Both the position numbers and the translations under genes were made by a program. Shown in pieces: positions 12,498-22,829 of a stretch of 64,000 nt of DNA (position 1 is the stretch's first letter; every line of letters starts with the position of its first letter). The notes under the pieces were generated by a model, which did no database searches, was not told where the DNA came from, and saw only the letters and a program-made list of their open reading frames with translations. The stretch comes from Selaginella moellendorffii (Eukaryota; Streptophyta; Lycopodiopsida; Selaginellales; Selaginellaceae): positions 832,085 to 896,084 of the forward strand of contig NW_003314302.1 of the NCBI RefSeq assembly GCF_000143415.4, given 5' to 3'.

Positions 12498-13506
12498 TCA
12501 CTTAACGTCAACAGCAACCTGGACGTTGGTCACTGTTACACCCGAATACATCCCACTTACAGGGTAGGTGTAGCTCTGGCTGTCTTGGGTTTTGATCACA
12601 ATGGTACCATTGTAAAACAAGTTGGAAAGTTGGCCCACCTGGGTGAGAGCAGATGCAGTAACCCCAGAACACCGCCTGTTGACCACTTGAGATCAGTCAC
12701 CTGGCTGTGGCTGGCTGTCCTGGTGCTTGAATTGCTCACCTCCCACTGGAAGCTCCCTGTTTCTCCAAGTCCATTCTCTGGAATCCCAGCAGAAACCTGA
12801 AAGCCTACAGTTGCAGTGAGGCCCTCAGCCTTGGAAAACTCCCATGAGATTGTCTCGCTCTTGGAGCCTTCCAGAGTCCAATTGAGGTCGGAATTCTTGC
12901 TGTCGTTAGTCTCGTCGAGACTGTCAAGGGTGACGGGTACAATACCACCCATCTCATTGAGGCTGGGGTACTCCACATCAGTGAGAGTGAGGAGAAGCAG
13001 CGGCTTGAGGAAGACAAAGCCCCAGTTGTTAATGTCTGAACCGGTACTAGCTTCCACGCCAACCAGGTAGCCCGACCCAACGTCAAGTTTGGTTTCACTG
13101 CCCCACTTGCCAGGCCCCGCATCGAAGTTGCGACCGTTGCTGGTGGTGAACCAGATGTGGCCTGCTCGGACGTGATTATTTGGTCCCCATCTTCCAGGCG
13201 GAGGTGATGCGCTCGGAACTCAAAGGTGTCTGAGGAATCTCCAGTAGCAACACCGAAAGTGGCTCCATCGTACTGGCCCTCTCCATTCTTCCACACGTAG
13301 GCACCTCTCACTCTGTTCTCCTGCTTGAAAACGGTGAGCTTGGTGATGAGTTTCCCGACCTTCCAGGCTTGGACTTCCTGGTATTGGCTACCGGAAGGGC
13401 CCCCAACCATGGTAACATCTACAATCACAGACATGTTGGCACAAATCAAGCAAATGCAATATATATAATGGATGATCGTCAAGAAAGGATCGAACTGCTC
13501 AACCAA
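12498..13506 (-). pseudogene. Aerolysin/natterin-like protein gene (jacalin-like plus pore-forming fold), frameshifted
   Basis: Homology continues over three reading frames. The N-terminal part (13506 to about 13190) is jacalin-like, beginning near 'GGPSGS'. The middle part (about 13150-12700) carries natterin/Dln1-like signatures such as 'DVGSGYLVGVE', 'GSDINNWGFVFLK' and 'LTDVEYPSLNEMGG', followed by a 'SETISWEFSKAEG' strand-rich segment typical of aerolysin-like folds. The C-terminal part ends with TGA at 12498-12500. The frame changes at least twice near 13150-13200 (a short stretch fits the third frame and hits a stop) and once near 12680-12700. No GT-AG intron explains these, so the locus looks broken, or the assembly has indels. 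The family forms membrane pores after lectin-type binding; in plants a defence role is inferred. A TATA box at 13544-13550 and an ATG at 13436 suggest a real former gene. No joined product is given. Confidence 0.7.
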
Positions 13507-13543
13507 TGAAGTCCCGAGCCAATGCTGCTTGGCTCAGGACTCG

Positions 13544-13550
13544 TTTTATA
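13544..13550 (-). promoter_or_regulatory. TATA box of the aerolysin-like locus
   Basis: Reads TATAAAA on the minus strand in GC-richer surroundings. It implies a transcription start near 13515, so the ATG at 13436 is a more natural start than the one at 13506. Confidence 0.6.
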
Positions 13551-14129
13551 GAGGGCTTTTGGCACAATGCAGATTCATGTGAATAGAGCTTGCCAATACA
13601 CTGTACATATATCGGCACGCGTTTGGTAATTTTGTCTTGTATTTCAATGAACATCCTCTAAATTTGTACCCCTAAACCACATTCACCCACGAGGCGATTC
13701 CATCACTGACATTCAGCTTTGCGGCCGCCTCTGTTTTATGGTGGGCATGACCCGCCTTCCGTACCTGGGTTCATGTCATGTCAGTTTAATACCATTTAAA
13801 TATTTAAAAAACATTTAGACACTAATTTTAATCAGTAATTTGCAAAAAATCAGATAAAAAGCACTTACAGAAAGAGCAGTGGGTCCTGCATGCGAGCGCA
13901 AGTTTTGCTTCAGCGGGCCACCATTTCGAAACTCGTCACTTTGCGATGTGCTGCATGGAATCTTCAAGGTTGAGTTGATTGCACAAGAGAAATGTGCAAT
14001 CTATTTTCTATTCAAGTAGTGCCTGAAATTGGCAAACACGACCATAAGGAAGAATTGAGTTTAGTCCCAGAGCCTAAAACTAGATTCTACAGCCAAGCAG
14101 ACCACATCAACATGGTTCCCAAGTGTTGT

Positions 14130-14790
14130 AAACGTTTCACTTGATCCTTCGTTTGAGTTGCAATGCCACAAACTATTCCAATCCACAGACCCTGAAAAGA
14201 GACAGAAAACTGAGATGCATGACAATTACTTTCCAATATATGGTGGAGATAAGAGTGGTTTCTATCTGTTTTTTTACTTGCGTTGGCCGCACTCGAGTGT
14301 CAAATGAACCCAGTCCGCAAAGACCACAGTGTGTGTGACAATTAGCATTGGACTTGCGGATTCCTGCCTAGTTGGAACACTGTTGCTCTCGACGCGGAAC
14401 GTCCTGGGATATGCCTTTAGCAACGAGGAAGAGCTTGACAAGTACGTCGTAAAGTTACACATTCACAAGTGTGGTCCTCATTTGTGCTAAACTTTAAGTG
14501 TAGCTAGAGGCTGCGGATCTTTAGGCGCCTTTGTAAACCTTGGAACATATTATAACCATTGGGACCAGAAAGTCTATTTTCCAAACTTACACACTTGAGA
14601 AAGCTGACGTTTCAAGTACGAGAGCTTTGAACGACTCAGTACTCTAAGTTGCCCACAAAACGAGAAGTCCAGCATAGCTTAAACCATAGACACTTTCTTA
14701 CCAGATCATAACTGCCGAAGGTATAGCTGCTGCTGTTCTTCTGTAAGACCGGTGGCCAGCACCAGTGCCGACATGCCAAGTATTGCATGC
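14130..14790. pseudogene. Mosaic of MATE-transporter and histidine-kinase gene fragments
   Basis: Four stretches copy genes found elsewhere in this window. 14141-14230 resembles 25580-25660 (MATE, same orientation, including the exon/intron junction). 14280-14460 resembles 25915-26085 in inverted orientation (codes for 'STRNVLGYAFSNEEE'-like sequence). 14575-14727 resembles 26250-26425 (same orientation, with intron). 14731-14788 matches 10577-10636 of the histidine-kinase gene almost exactly ('gtaagaccggtggccagca'). Introns are retained, so these are genomic, not mRNA-derived, copies. There is no continuous frame. Confidence 0.85.
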
Positions 14791-15686
14791 AACTGTAGCA
14801 ATTTATTTATTTGTTAATATCACATCTTTTCCATGCCTACTATAGGATTCAAACATCAAACCTTTATTGATTGCCCCGATTAATTCTTGGATTAATTTAA
14901 AAACTCAAACTCAAAAATGATTGGGTGCACTTTATATCCTTTTATAATTAAATATTAAAAAATTCCTTTTAAATCCAAAAAATAGTGATAGTATGGTTCA
15001 AGTAAAAAGTTCAATACCTTTAAACATGACAGAACAATTAAAATACCTTGGTCATAAAAATAATGTGTTACATAGAGGAATAATAATGTTATTCATGTTT
15101 AGTATTATTTATTACCTTCTTGCTTTGGCATTTATACTAGTGTTTCAAAAGTTAATAATTATGTAAAAATGGTTGTACATCCGAAGGCAGAGACTCGGAA
15201 AGTCGTCACTTTCATTGCTTGGGTGTTTGAGATTATTCGCTCCAATCAGGATAGGCCAGAAATTTTTAGTGCTTCTTTATGTGGAAGAAAAAAAAAAATC
15301 TCGCCAGGAGCTTTTCCTTTGTTATCCAGCTCCAGGAAAACTACAAAACAGCATGAGAAGCAGCGCAGGAGAATCGAGCAAATCGAGCGGTCGGCGGACG
15401 TGTCCTGTCGCATTTCTCACTGCCAAAGCTGCAGCGTCTTGAGCAGATCTTCTCGAGAAGACGATTTAAAAGATCTGAAACGCCAAAAGTTGTTGTGTTA
15501 TGTTAAGACTAGTACTTCAGCAAATGCTAGGTGGTTAGTAAGGGTAAATTTGGTGCTAAAACTGATGCAAACCATTGGGGCTTTATTCCACGGTTTGTTA
15601 ATTTGCGCTCCTTAAAATCGTGAAGATCTTCGTACGCAAGACGGTTTTATTGATCTACAAATGATGGAGGATCCATCATCTCTACA

Positions 15687-16028
15687 CTAAAAATGGAACC
15701 CTTTCTTCTCGTCCTCCTTGTCCTTATGCTTTGAATCTTCATGATCCATAGACTTCTTCCTGCAAATGTTGATATTGATGTTGATGTTATTGTTGTTGTT
15801 GTTGCTCCTCTTGTGCTTGCTTTGGCCATAAACCCCATCTTCATGATCATGATCACCATCCATCTCAAGGGGATGCATTGTAGACTCTGATTCTACCATT
15901 GATGAATCCTGATCAGCAACACCATCATCCACAGACAAGAGCTCCCGTCTACCCAAAGAAGAAGAAGAGACTGCTATCTGGAGAGTGGCAAAGGCCAACA
16001 CCAGAAACAACACCAAAGCAGCCTTCAT
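15687..16028 (-). CDS. Small secreted Asn-rich, His/Asp-rich protein
   Basis: Single exon of 113 residues. Residues 1-21 form a clear signal peptide (Lys near the N-terminus, a Leu/Val/Phe/Ala-rich core, cleavage expected after a Val-Ser region). The mature part is hydrophilic: an acidic region with 'DGDHDHEDG', an Asn run that turns into an Asn-Ile alternation (about 75-90), and a Lys/Asp/Glu-rich tail with 'HEDSKHKDKEDEKK'. The His/Asp pairs could bind metal, but this is only a guess. A TATA box lies at 16093-16100, 65 nt upstream of the ATG. Family not recognised; rapidly evolving secreted peptides or peptide precursors are possible. Composition and promoter make it a likely real gene. Confidence 0.6.
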   Translation of the reverse strand: MKAALVLFLVLAFATLQIAVSSSSLGRRELLSVDDGVADQDSSMVESESTMHPLEMDGDHDHEDGVYGQSKHKRSNNNNNNINININICRKKSMDHEDSKHKDKEDEKKGFHF

Positions 16029-16092
16029 TATTGCAGTAGAGGTTAATGGAACTCGATCAATTCTTGCTGAATAATCGCTAGACCTTAGAGGC

Positions 16093-16100
16093 CTTATATA
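16093..16100 (-). promoter_or_regulatory. TATA box of the small secreted-protein gene
   Basis: Reads TATATAAG on the minus strand, 65 nt before the ATG at 16028, a normal distance for a plant promoter with a short leader. Confidence 0.6.
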
Positions 16101-16193
16101 TTATGTTACACTCCAGCATGCATTGCCAAGTGGTTGAATGCTTCATGCATTCAACCATTGCTAGATAAAACTCTCTCGCTGTAGACATGTAAT

Positions 16194-16279
16194 GTCAGGA
16201 TATGGCCGAGCGGTCTAAGGCGGCAGACTCAAGTTCTGCTCTTCTCACGAGGGCGTGGGTTCATATCCCACTTCTGACA
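16194..16279 (+). tRNA. tRNA-Leu(CAA)
   Basis: Acceptor stem gtcagga (16194-16200) pairs with ttctgac (16272-16278). The anticodon stem GCAGA/TCTGC is perfect and its loop ctCAAgt gives anticodon CAA. A long class-II variable arm and the T-arm GTGGG-TTCATAT-CCCAC are present. No intron is seen. Oddities: three nucleotides (tat) rather than one or two separate the acceptor stem from the GGCC of the D-stem, and the T-loop is TTCATAT instead of TTCAAAT. It may be a functional variant or an early pseudogene. Confidence 0.85.
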
Positions 16280-16372
16280 TGTACAAGTAGTTTTGTATTT
16301 ATGGAAAGGCTATCTAAGAGAACACAGCTATAAGGTAGTTCTTGTGATCCCAACTATAATGCTGGAAGTACA

Positions 16373-16530
16373 TTGCATACTTTAAGTTCGTCAGGAGAAA
16401 ATGTAAAGGCCAGTATCTATGCAAAGCTCAGCAGCCGTGAAGAAGCTTGGGAGTTCTTCCAAATGATCACTCTGCCAAAGACATGCTCTTGGGTGGTGAT
16501 GCTGTTGACTTATGCTCAAATGTTAAAATT
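16373..16530 (+). pseudogene. PPR-repeat gene fragment
   Basis: One plus frame around 16410-16520 reads like a PPR unit: 'IYAKLSSREEAWEFFQMI' followed by Trp-Val-Val and 'LLTYAQ', compared with the usual 'MYAKCG.LEEAR.VFD.M' ... 'AYAQ' pattern. It is only one repeat long, with no organellar targeting sequence, so it is a relic. Lycophytes have very large PPR families (known). Confidence 0.5.
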
Positions 16531-16639
16531 GAAGTACCACAGATTGCACTATAGACCACCTAATGTTGGAAGAGCACAGTCAATTTCTAGTCCTCGTTTG
16601 ATCCAAATTGAAGAAGTCCGGCGGTGACAAAGCCTTCCC

Positions 16640-17600
16640 TCCCTATAGAGATTGAAAAGGCATTAATAGATGCATTTTCAGCTGGAGAGTTACCAAAAAC
16701 TCTAAAGCAGTTGATGAGATAGAGGTTCGACACTGTAAACATCTTCTCCTGATGAAAAGTATACATTGTGTCGTGAAACTTTCTGGAGCGGTTTCCGTCT
16801 GGCAGCTTGTTCTCCTTGTCTTCTTTCAGGGCTTCTTTCACGCACCCAGATCTTCCCAGAAGAGAGGTTCTTCAGCTATTGGAATCGCAATCCCATCTCG
16901 TATGAAACCAGCACGTCCGCACGCAACCCAAACACTAATGAATGTTTTGGCGTTTGTCTTCACTAATATTCTTGTATAGCTATGCTGTAGAGCAGAGCTC
17001 GTTCTTCTACCCCATATTGTCAAACACCTTCTGGGGGGCCGGGCCACAGCCACACTTAATTCCATGCATGTCCACGAGTGCGTACATCTTGCGCAACGCA
17101 GCTAATGGCATCAGCCACGATCTTCGTGGACTCCAGGGCTTTCAGACTGGAATGGCCGCTGTACGCTGCTATATCATCTCAAAACTGGACCACTGTGAGC
17201 CTCGAACATCATCCAAGCTTGTCATAAGACCTGTGCAGTCCTACAGGCGCTCGGCGATCCGCACCTTGAGTCGCGTACGGTACACAGGCGGACAATGTAG
17301 ACGAAGTTATTCCTCTCCCACGAAGCACAAACCCGGCCAGTACCCTGTTGAACCATTTCAGATTGGCACCGGAAATGCAAGTACAGCGAGAACCTCTAGC
17401 ACACCTAGCCAACTCACAATGCATAGAGACAGAAATCCTACTTGGGATCCCGCACGTCTTCACAGAAACCCGGTGTCTACTTGTCTTGAAAAGTCAGTAA
17501 AAAGGTCACAACAATCTTTTTTGTAGCAATAACATCACGTTTTTTATTATGCGTGGATAGATCACTCTAGATATATGATTTTCTAAGCGAGCTTTTCTTC
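16640..17600. other. Unassigned region
   Basis: Overlapping frames occur on both strands (for example 16942-17526 plus and 17209-17463 minus), but none has a recognisable domain or consistent splice signals. I cannot support a gene. Confidence 0.3.
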
Positions 17601-17675
17601 CATTAAAGGTTTGCACATGGGCTCGATCGTTGCCTACATTCTTCTAGCCAAGACATTCGTTTTGTTTGATCAATC

Positions 17676-17829
17676 TCTACGGAATATATAATTTTGGGTG
17701 GTGGAACTGTGGGATTGCCCCTTGCCGAAACGCTCTCAAGCAAATACAAAGTTCTCATGGTCGAGAGGGGGGGATCACAGTACGGCAATGGACGGCAATC
17801 CAAACATCACCAGGATCAAAAACTTTGGA
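17676..17829 (+). pseudogene. GMC (HOTHEAD-type) oxidoreductase N-terminal fragment
   Basis: The frame starting at 17682 encodes the FAD-binding Rossmann start of plant GMC oxidoreductases: '[18 protein letters not shown]' followed by '[17 protein letters not shown]', close to the usual 'GGGTAGCPLAATLS...VLLLERG.SPYGN'. Only about 50 codons remain. Downstream sequence does not continue the enzyme and no flavin or catalytic C-terminal part is present. Confidence 0.7.
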
Positions 17830-18959
17830 GCATTTTTACTTGATGACAGATCACTCTAGGTTTTCTATTGAGGTCTAGCTTCCCTTCAGGTCAAGTTGAC
17901 GATTATGACTTTTGGCTAGCTTAGCTTTGTCTCTTCCACTTTCTTATGTGTGAATAGCTTGATACTGCCAGGCATACAGCCAGCAGCAGCTGGCATTCTA
18001 GAATCCTTGTTTTGTTTTTCTTGTCTTTACATGGTATCGAAGATGGCACCATTGTTGAGGGGTTTTGGGATGAGGTCTCCAAAAGAACTACTGAAGCTAT
18101 CTAGATATTGACAGAATGGCAAACGAGATTTGGGATTCTATGTGCTTGATACTTGGCAAGACCTGCACAAATTGTTCTTCTTTTTTTTTTTCTTAAACTT
18201 CTTGTTGCTTTGCCTTGTCATTTCTTGGTCCTAATTTATCACACATTATGACCGATCATTTCCCCTTCCCAACAAAGAGTGCCAACTCTTTCTCCTTTGA
18301 GCTTGTTTTCCTAGACTTGAGAAAGCCCTCTAGCATGGTGAGATCTGCCACGACATGTGTAAAAGTATTGCTGGAACTTAAGGTGATGTGACCCTGCCAG
18401 CTACATTGGTCTGTTCAATCCCTTGAAGAATGTTGTGAGCAGCTCATCATCATCGAACTCCTTCATCTGGACTGCATTGATCTGCTTGGCAATATCTACA
18501 AGTACATGGGCAAAATCAATCACTGATCCTGCTTACGGCAATTGAGCTGGAGCTTGAGATTCAACATTTGCAAGAAGCCAGGACACTGGGCAAGACATTG
18601 TACAGATGAGGAGGCCAGGAGAGCAAAGGAGGCAAGAAAAGCCTCGGCACAGAGAGTGGCTGCCAACTTTGCTAGCATGGCAAAGGAGGGCAATGAGGAT
18701 GATTAGGATAATTACAGCTTGTTTATATCCAGGATGAGGCAGGAATAGAGGTTGTGGGGCTTGATTTAGGGGCAAAAAAACACCTGACACACCTTAGGGA
18801 GCTCTTTACATCACTTAGATCAGAAGGACTTTCCTAGGGGATGATTACTTGCACAAGGTGGAGAGAGTTTGCACGAGTTACATCAAGCTTCCATTAGAGT
18901 AGATTGTGAGTGTATATAATGTTTACTATGTTTCTGGGGTAAACAAGACATTATTTTGA

Positions 18960-19610
18960 CTATCCTGACTTGGACATCACTTTCAAGAAGTAGATATGTA
19001 TGATTGCAAGCTCAGTTGGCAATGCAATTAGGTGTGGGAGGAAATATACTAAGTTGTATCATCTGAATGTTGAAGTGGAGCCAGAGTGGACTTAAGGAAA
19101 GAAGTGGATTTCCAGATATGCCATCAATAGCTTGGGCACACCAACCAGGGTCTGTATTACGCCAAACATCACCTATTTAGTGGGAGTGGTTTCACAGTTC
19201 CTAGCAATTCCCGGCTTCCAAGGCAAGCAGTTAAGCAAGTGTTATGTTTCCTGAAGGGGACAGTTGATTATGTTTTGTGCTACATAAAACAAGAGCAACC
19301 TCAACTCAAGCTCTAGGGATTCCTGGATGCAGATTGGGCAAGGGAACTTGATCAGCGCAAATCAACTTCTGACTATGTCGTCAGCCAGGGCGTTCTATAG
19401 AGTACCCAACTACAGCTGAGCATAGCACTTTCAAGTAAAGAGGCAGAGTAAATAGCCAAGGAAATCCTTTGGCTTAAGAGTTTTCTCAACAGACTAAATT
19501 ACGAGCAGGGAGAGGCAACAGTCCTTCATTGTGATAATCAAGGAGCCATTGCATTGATGAAGAATCCTCAGTCTAGACTTCGGCATCTTTCAAGTATCCC
19601 GCCAGCCTTG
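18960..19610 (+). pseudogene. Ty1/Copia RT-RNase H remnant
   Basis: Shifted and stop-broken frames carry Copia RNase H hallmarks in order: 'GFLDADWARELDQRKSTSDY' near 19320-19375, 'IALSSKEAE' near 19425-19450 and 'CDNQGAIALMKNPQ' near 19530-19575. The upstream part resembles the end of the reverse transcriptase. No LTRs or integrase are recognisable, so this is a decayed fragment. Confidence 0.8.
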
Positions 19611-19760
19611 TTCTAGCCCTGGTTTCAGCGTACCGCGTACCACGCGTAGCAGAAGAACAAGATTACAAGGAGCACGTGGACGATGGACATTCCTTGCGAT
19701 GCGTCATTTTTGACCGCATAGAGTACAGAATCTCAACCAGGGAGAGCTCCAAGAATAATC

Positions 19761-20080
19761 TCAACTCATCCGCATGATGCCCAGTTTAAGTATATACTGC
19801 CAGGAGTGCGATCCAAGATACCAGATTCCCTTCTGGATTGCAAGAAACAGAGCTTTAGTGAGTCCTATGTGGCCCAATCTAGAATATGATGTTAGAATTA
19901 AATTGTACGACACTATACTACACTCTGGCACGTAAGAGAGCCATGAGTTTGAAGAGTTTGGAGTACCCGCTAATGGCAAATGCTGTACGTCCGCCACCGA
20001 GTATCACGTATTTCAAATCTTTCTGAGGAGCTTGATCAAACAACAGTTGGAGCCTTTGCAATGTTTTTCCCGTAAGCATG
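19761..20080 (-). pseudogene. PPR-like gene fragment
   Basis: Minus-strand pieces read 'SIVSYNLILTSYSRLGHI' followed by 'KALFLAIQKG' (19761-19950), and upstream 'LQRLQLLFDQAPQKD' (about 20020-20070). These fit PPR units of the 'VVSWN.M...YS..GH...A..LFD.MP..D' type. The frames are broken and not extendable; a relic just downstream of the RCC1 gene. Confidence 0.45.
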
Positions 20081-20263
20081 GACCTAAATAATAGGTAGGT
20101 ATATATTCCATGAGATTAATAATGAAAAGTTATTTTCCCAAATACAATAAAATATAAGTTTATGGTTAAACTTTAAACCACATGAAGGTTGATACTAAAT
20201 TACAGTAACTCTTAAAGGTAAGGAAGTTTTAGATTTTTAATAAGCAAATGTTTTATACCGAAG

Positions 20264-21745
20264 TTATAACAATGTCCTACAAAATGCAAACGTGAAGCCA
20301 CTGCCACAACATACACGACTTCTTTGGCATTGTCCATATTTTACTACTCTACAAGGATACCTCTCGTTGCTGAAATGGCCAAGCCCAAGCTGCCCGTGTT
20401 CGCCCCATCCCCACGCATACAGGTCACCAGCAGCTGAAAACATTAGATCTTTAGCATGAATAAAAGGATCAAAGCTCTCCACAAACCATCAACAGCGGCA
20501 GAGTGCTCGGATCCAGCAGATATGGAAACTACTGTGTTTTTCCAGCCCTTGTACTCTGTAAAACTTGGTGTTCGACCTTTCGCTTATGCTGCAACATTTG
20601 TCACAGATCATATTCTTGTTTGAAACAAACAAAGAAATAAAGGAAAAACGAACCATCTAGAGGATCCGAGTTGACCATGCCAATTAGTCCCCCAAGAAAT
20701 AGCTTCCCCGTCCTCTGCAGGACACTACTTACAAAAACGGGTTAAAATGGTACCAGGGTGTGGTACCTGTAAGACCAAGGCCATGGTTCCAGCCGAGAGA
20801 AACTTGGTGGAACTTAAGCTCTTCGCTTCCGAGGAACGGTACGTAAGCACCCGATTGATCATCAAATGCTTTTCCCCAGAGATAAAGCTGGCCACTGCCT
20901 GCCAAAAGATGGAAAAGATTTCCTGGAAAAACGAATTTTCTTTGAGGACTCACCACTCAAAGCTGCACTGTGGTCTCCATTTGCTGCCACAATCGAAACA
21001 GTGTAGGAGTCGAGCGATGGAATTGCTAGTGGAGATGCCACTTTGTTAAGCTCTTCGGACGAAAGGCTGCCGAGCTGACCACGCTTGGCTAGTCCAAAAG
21101 CTTTGACAACTCGGCCATCACCTTCTCCTGCATCCCTCATTGTCAGAAGATAAAAGAGAAAGAAACAGATACATAGATTCACTCACGATTTGGATGCAAA
21201 GCACGCAAGCAGGCAAGAAGGAAATTTTTACCGGAGAGAACCAGTGTGTGGCGCATTCCACAGGCAACTTTGAAAGCATTGGAAAGAGCCAGAACTTTAC
21301 AGGGAGTTCCTCGACTTACAATGTCTCCATGGCCGAGTTGTCCAAAAGCTCCATCTCCTCAGGTGAAAAGCTCCCCGGATTCTTGGGGGGAAAAGAAAAG
21401 AAGAAGAAAAGTCACAAAGAAAGAAGAAAAGAATTGATCTATCTTACCAGTGACAAATGCGGTGTGGTTCCATCCAGCAGCTACTTCGCAAACTCTGTGA
21501 CCTCCAGAAAATTCTACTACACTTGGAAGAACAACAACAGCGGCAGCATCCTTCTCGGAATCGCCTTCGTGACCAATCAATCCTCGCCCCCACGTCGCCA
21601 CACGTCCATCTCCATAAAAGAGAGATCAATCCAGAGTCAAACAAAATCTCGCGAAAACCATACCCAAAATCGCTGCGGCATGGGCGCCTCCACAAGCCAT
21701 GTCCAGAATTCGATCCATGGCTTGTGGCAGCAGTGCGTCGATCAT
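20264..21745 (-). CDS. RCC1-repeat (UVR8/RCC1-like) protein, possibly disrupted
   Basis: Likely exons: 21745-21664, 21609-21448, 21381-21232, 21127-20954, 20898-20767, 20714-20654, one ending at 20487, and 20433-20264. The product has successive RCC1 blade motifs: 'WGRGLIGHEG', 'AAGWNHTAFVT', 'GDGAFGQLGHGD', 'ACGMRHTLVLS', 'GQLYLWGKA', 'LGWNHGLGLT', 'SWGTNWHGQLG', 'SAGSEHSAAVD' and 'GDLYAWGWGEHGQLGLGHFS'. RCC1 propellers act as guanine-nucleotide exchange factors or as scaffolds/photoreceptors. Two problems: exon 3 has TGA (21361-21359) where the motif needs Trp, and no acceptor before the seventh exon keeps the frame of the sixth. An alternative acceptor at 21357 skips the TGA in frame. Either a young pseudogene or a gene with unusual splicing or sequence errors. 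Confidence 0.65.
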
Positions 21746-21918
21746 CGTCCCAATCCAAGCTGGCCCTGCGTTCCCGCCCGGCCATAGCCAAGCCCTAAAA
21801 TTCAAATCTGGAAGAGTTCACAAGGAAAATGGAATTATAGCTTCACTTATTTTGAGAACTATAGCTTCACTTGTTTGGATCACCCACTCAAATGGAAATA
21901 TAGCTTCACTGGTTCGGA

Positions 21919-22726
21919 TCACCACTCCATGGAACTTTGTTTGAGATCACTACCCAAGGAATCAACAAAGCAGTCCCTGAGGAATGCCACAATGTCGTCC
22001 ATTTCTTCCGGCTCCTTGAACCAGTGCCCGTCAAGCTCGGCACCGACGTACTCCTTCCACGTCAAGTTCTTCACCATCGCAGCCTTGAGCACGTCACGCG
22101 CTTGCCTCCCAAACTTCACGTCCACCATCTCATCGTCGGTGCCATGTCCCAGGAAAACCGGCGTCTCCTCAACCCCGCCACCTTGAATCTCTTAGCCCAA
22201 GCTTTCCACGAAAATGGGAAGAGACCTCTGCGAGAGAACCGAGTTCTTCCACTTCGTCCGCGAAAGGAAGCCATCCGCTAGCACCCACGAATCCCCCGAG
22301 CTTGTGGCTTCCTCCCAGCAGGACGTGGAGCGCCGTGGCTTGTCCCTGGCTGATACCGCCCAGCACCACCTTGGCGGCGTCACCACCGAGACGCGCGACC
22401 TCGTCTTGGATCACCCCACGCACGAACTCCACCGAGCTCTTCAATCCGGGGACCTGGAGGTGCTTGTTCTTGCTTATGTCCGTCAGCGACGGCGCATCAA
22501 ACCAGGCGCTCATCGCCTCCAAGAACTGGCTCGACCAGAGAGTTTGCGCGCTTGGGAACACCCAGCGAACGCCTGGGAAGTGGGCAAACAGCGACTGCCC
22601 GCTGGACGTGGTCATACCTTGGAGGTCTTCCACAAACTCCTCCCCGTTACTGCCGCGGCCGTGGAGAAGAATGACCGTGTGCGTGTGCTGCTCCACAGCG
22701 TCAAGGACGTGCACACCGAAACCCAT
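21919..22726 (-). CDS. Acyl-protein thioesterase/carboxylesterase-like alpha/beta hydrolase
   Basis: Two exons, 22726-22240 and 22190-21919, joined across a 49-nt GT-AG intron, give 252 residues in frame. Motifs: 'VILLHGRGSNGEEF' (oxyanion region, about 18-31), nucleophile elbow 'GGISQGQ' with Ser126, Asp in 'LGHGTDDEMV' (about 182) and 'ELDGHWF' with His218, so the catalytic triad is complete. The family (abhydrolase_2, LYPLA/APT) removes acyl groups from palmitoylated proteins or hydrolyses small carboxylesters; there is no signal peptide, so it is cytosolic. The nucleophile motif is GISQG rather than the common GFSQG. The start at 22726 was preferred over the longer frame from 22825 because it matches family N-termini. 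It lies head to tail with the RCC1 gene, about 170 bp away. Confidence 0.88.
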
Positions 22727-22829
22727 TGTTGCTTTAAGCCCTAGAGAAAGAAACCAAGCTAAATAGCAAGGGCTTTCAAGAGTGGATAGAACACAGTGCA
22801 GCTTTTGATTTTTATTTTCTAGCAAATTC

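Noticed and set aside
15169-15615. 148-codon plus-strand frame
   Set aside because: No recognisable motif, no splice or promoter context, mixed base composition.
16942-17526. 194-codon plus-strand frame
   Set aside because: No domain, no promoter, Arg/Ser/Thr-rich random-like composition; overlapping frames on both strands are similar in length.
22169-22285. Apparent frameshift in the thioesterase gene
   Set aside because: A 49-nt GT-AG intron (22191-22239) restores the frame and the catalytic Asp/His exactly.
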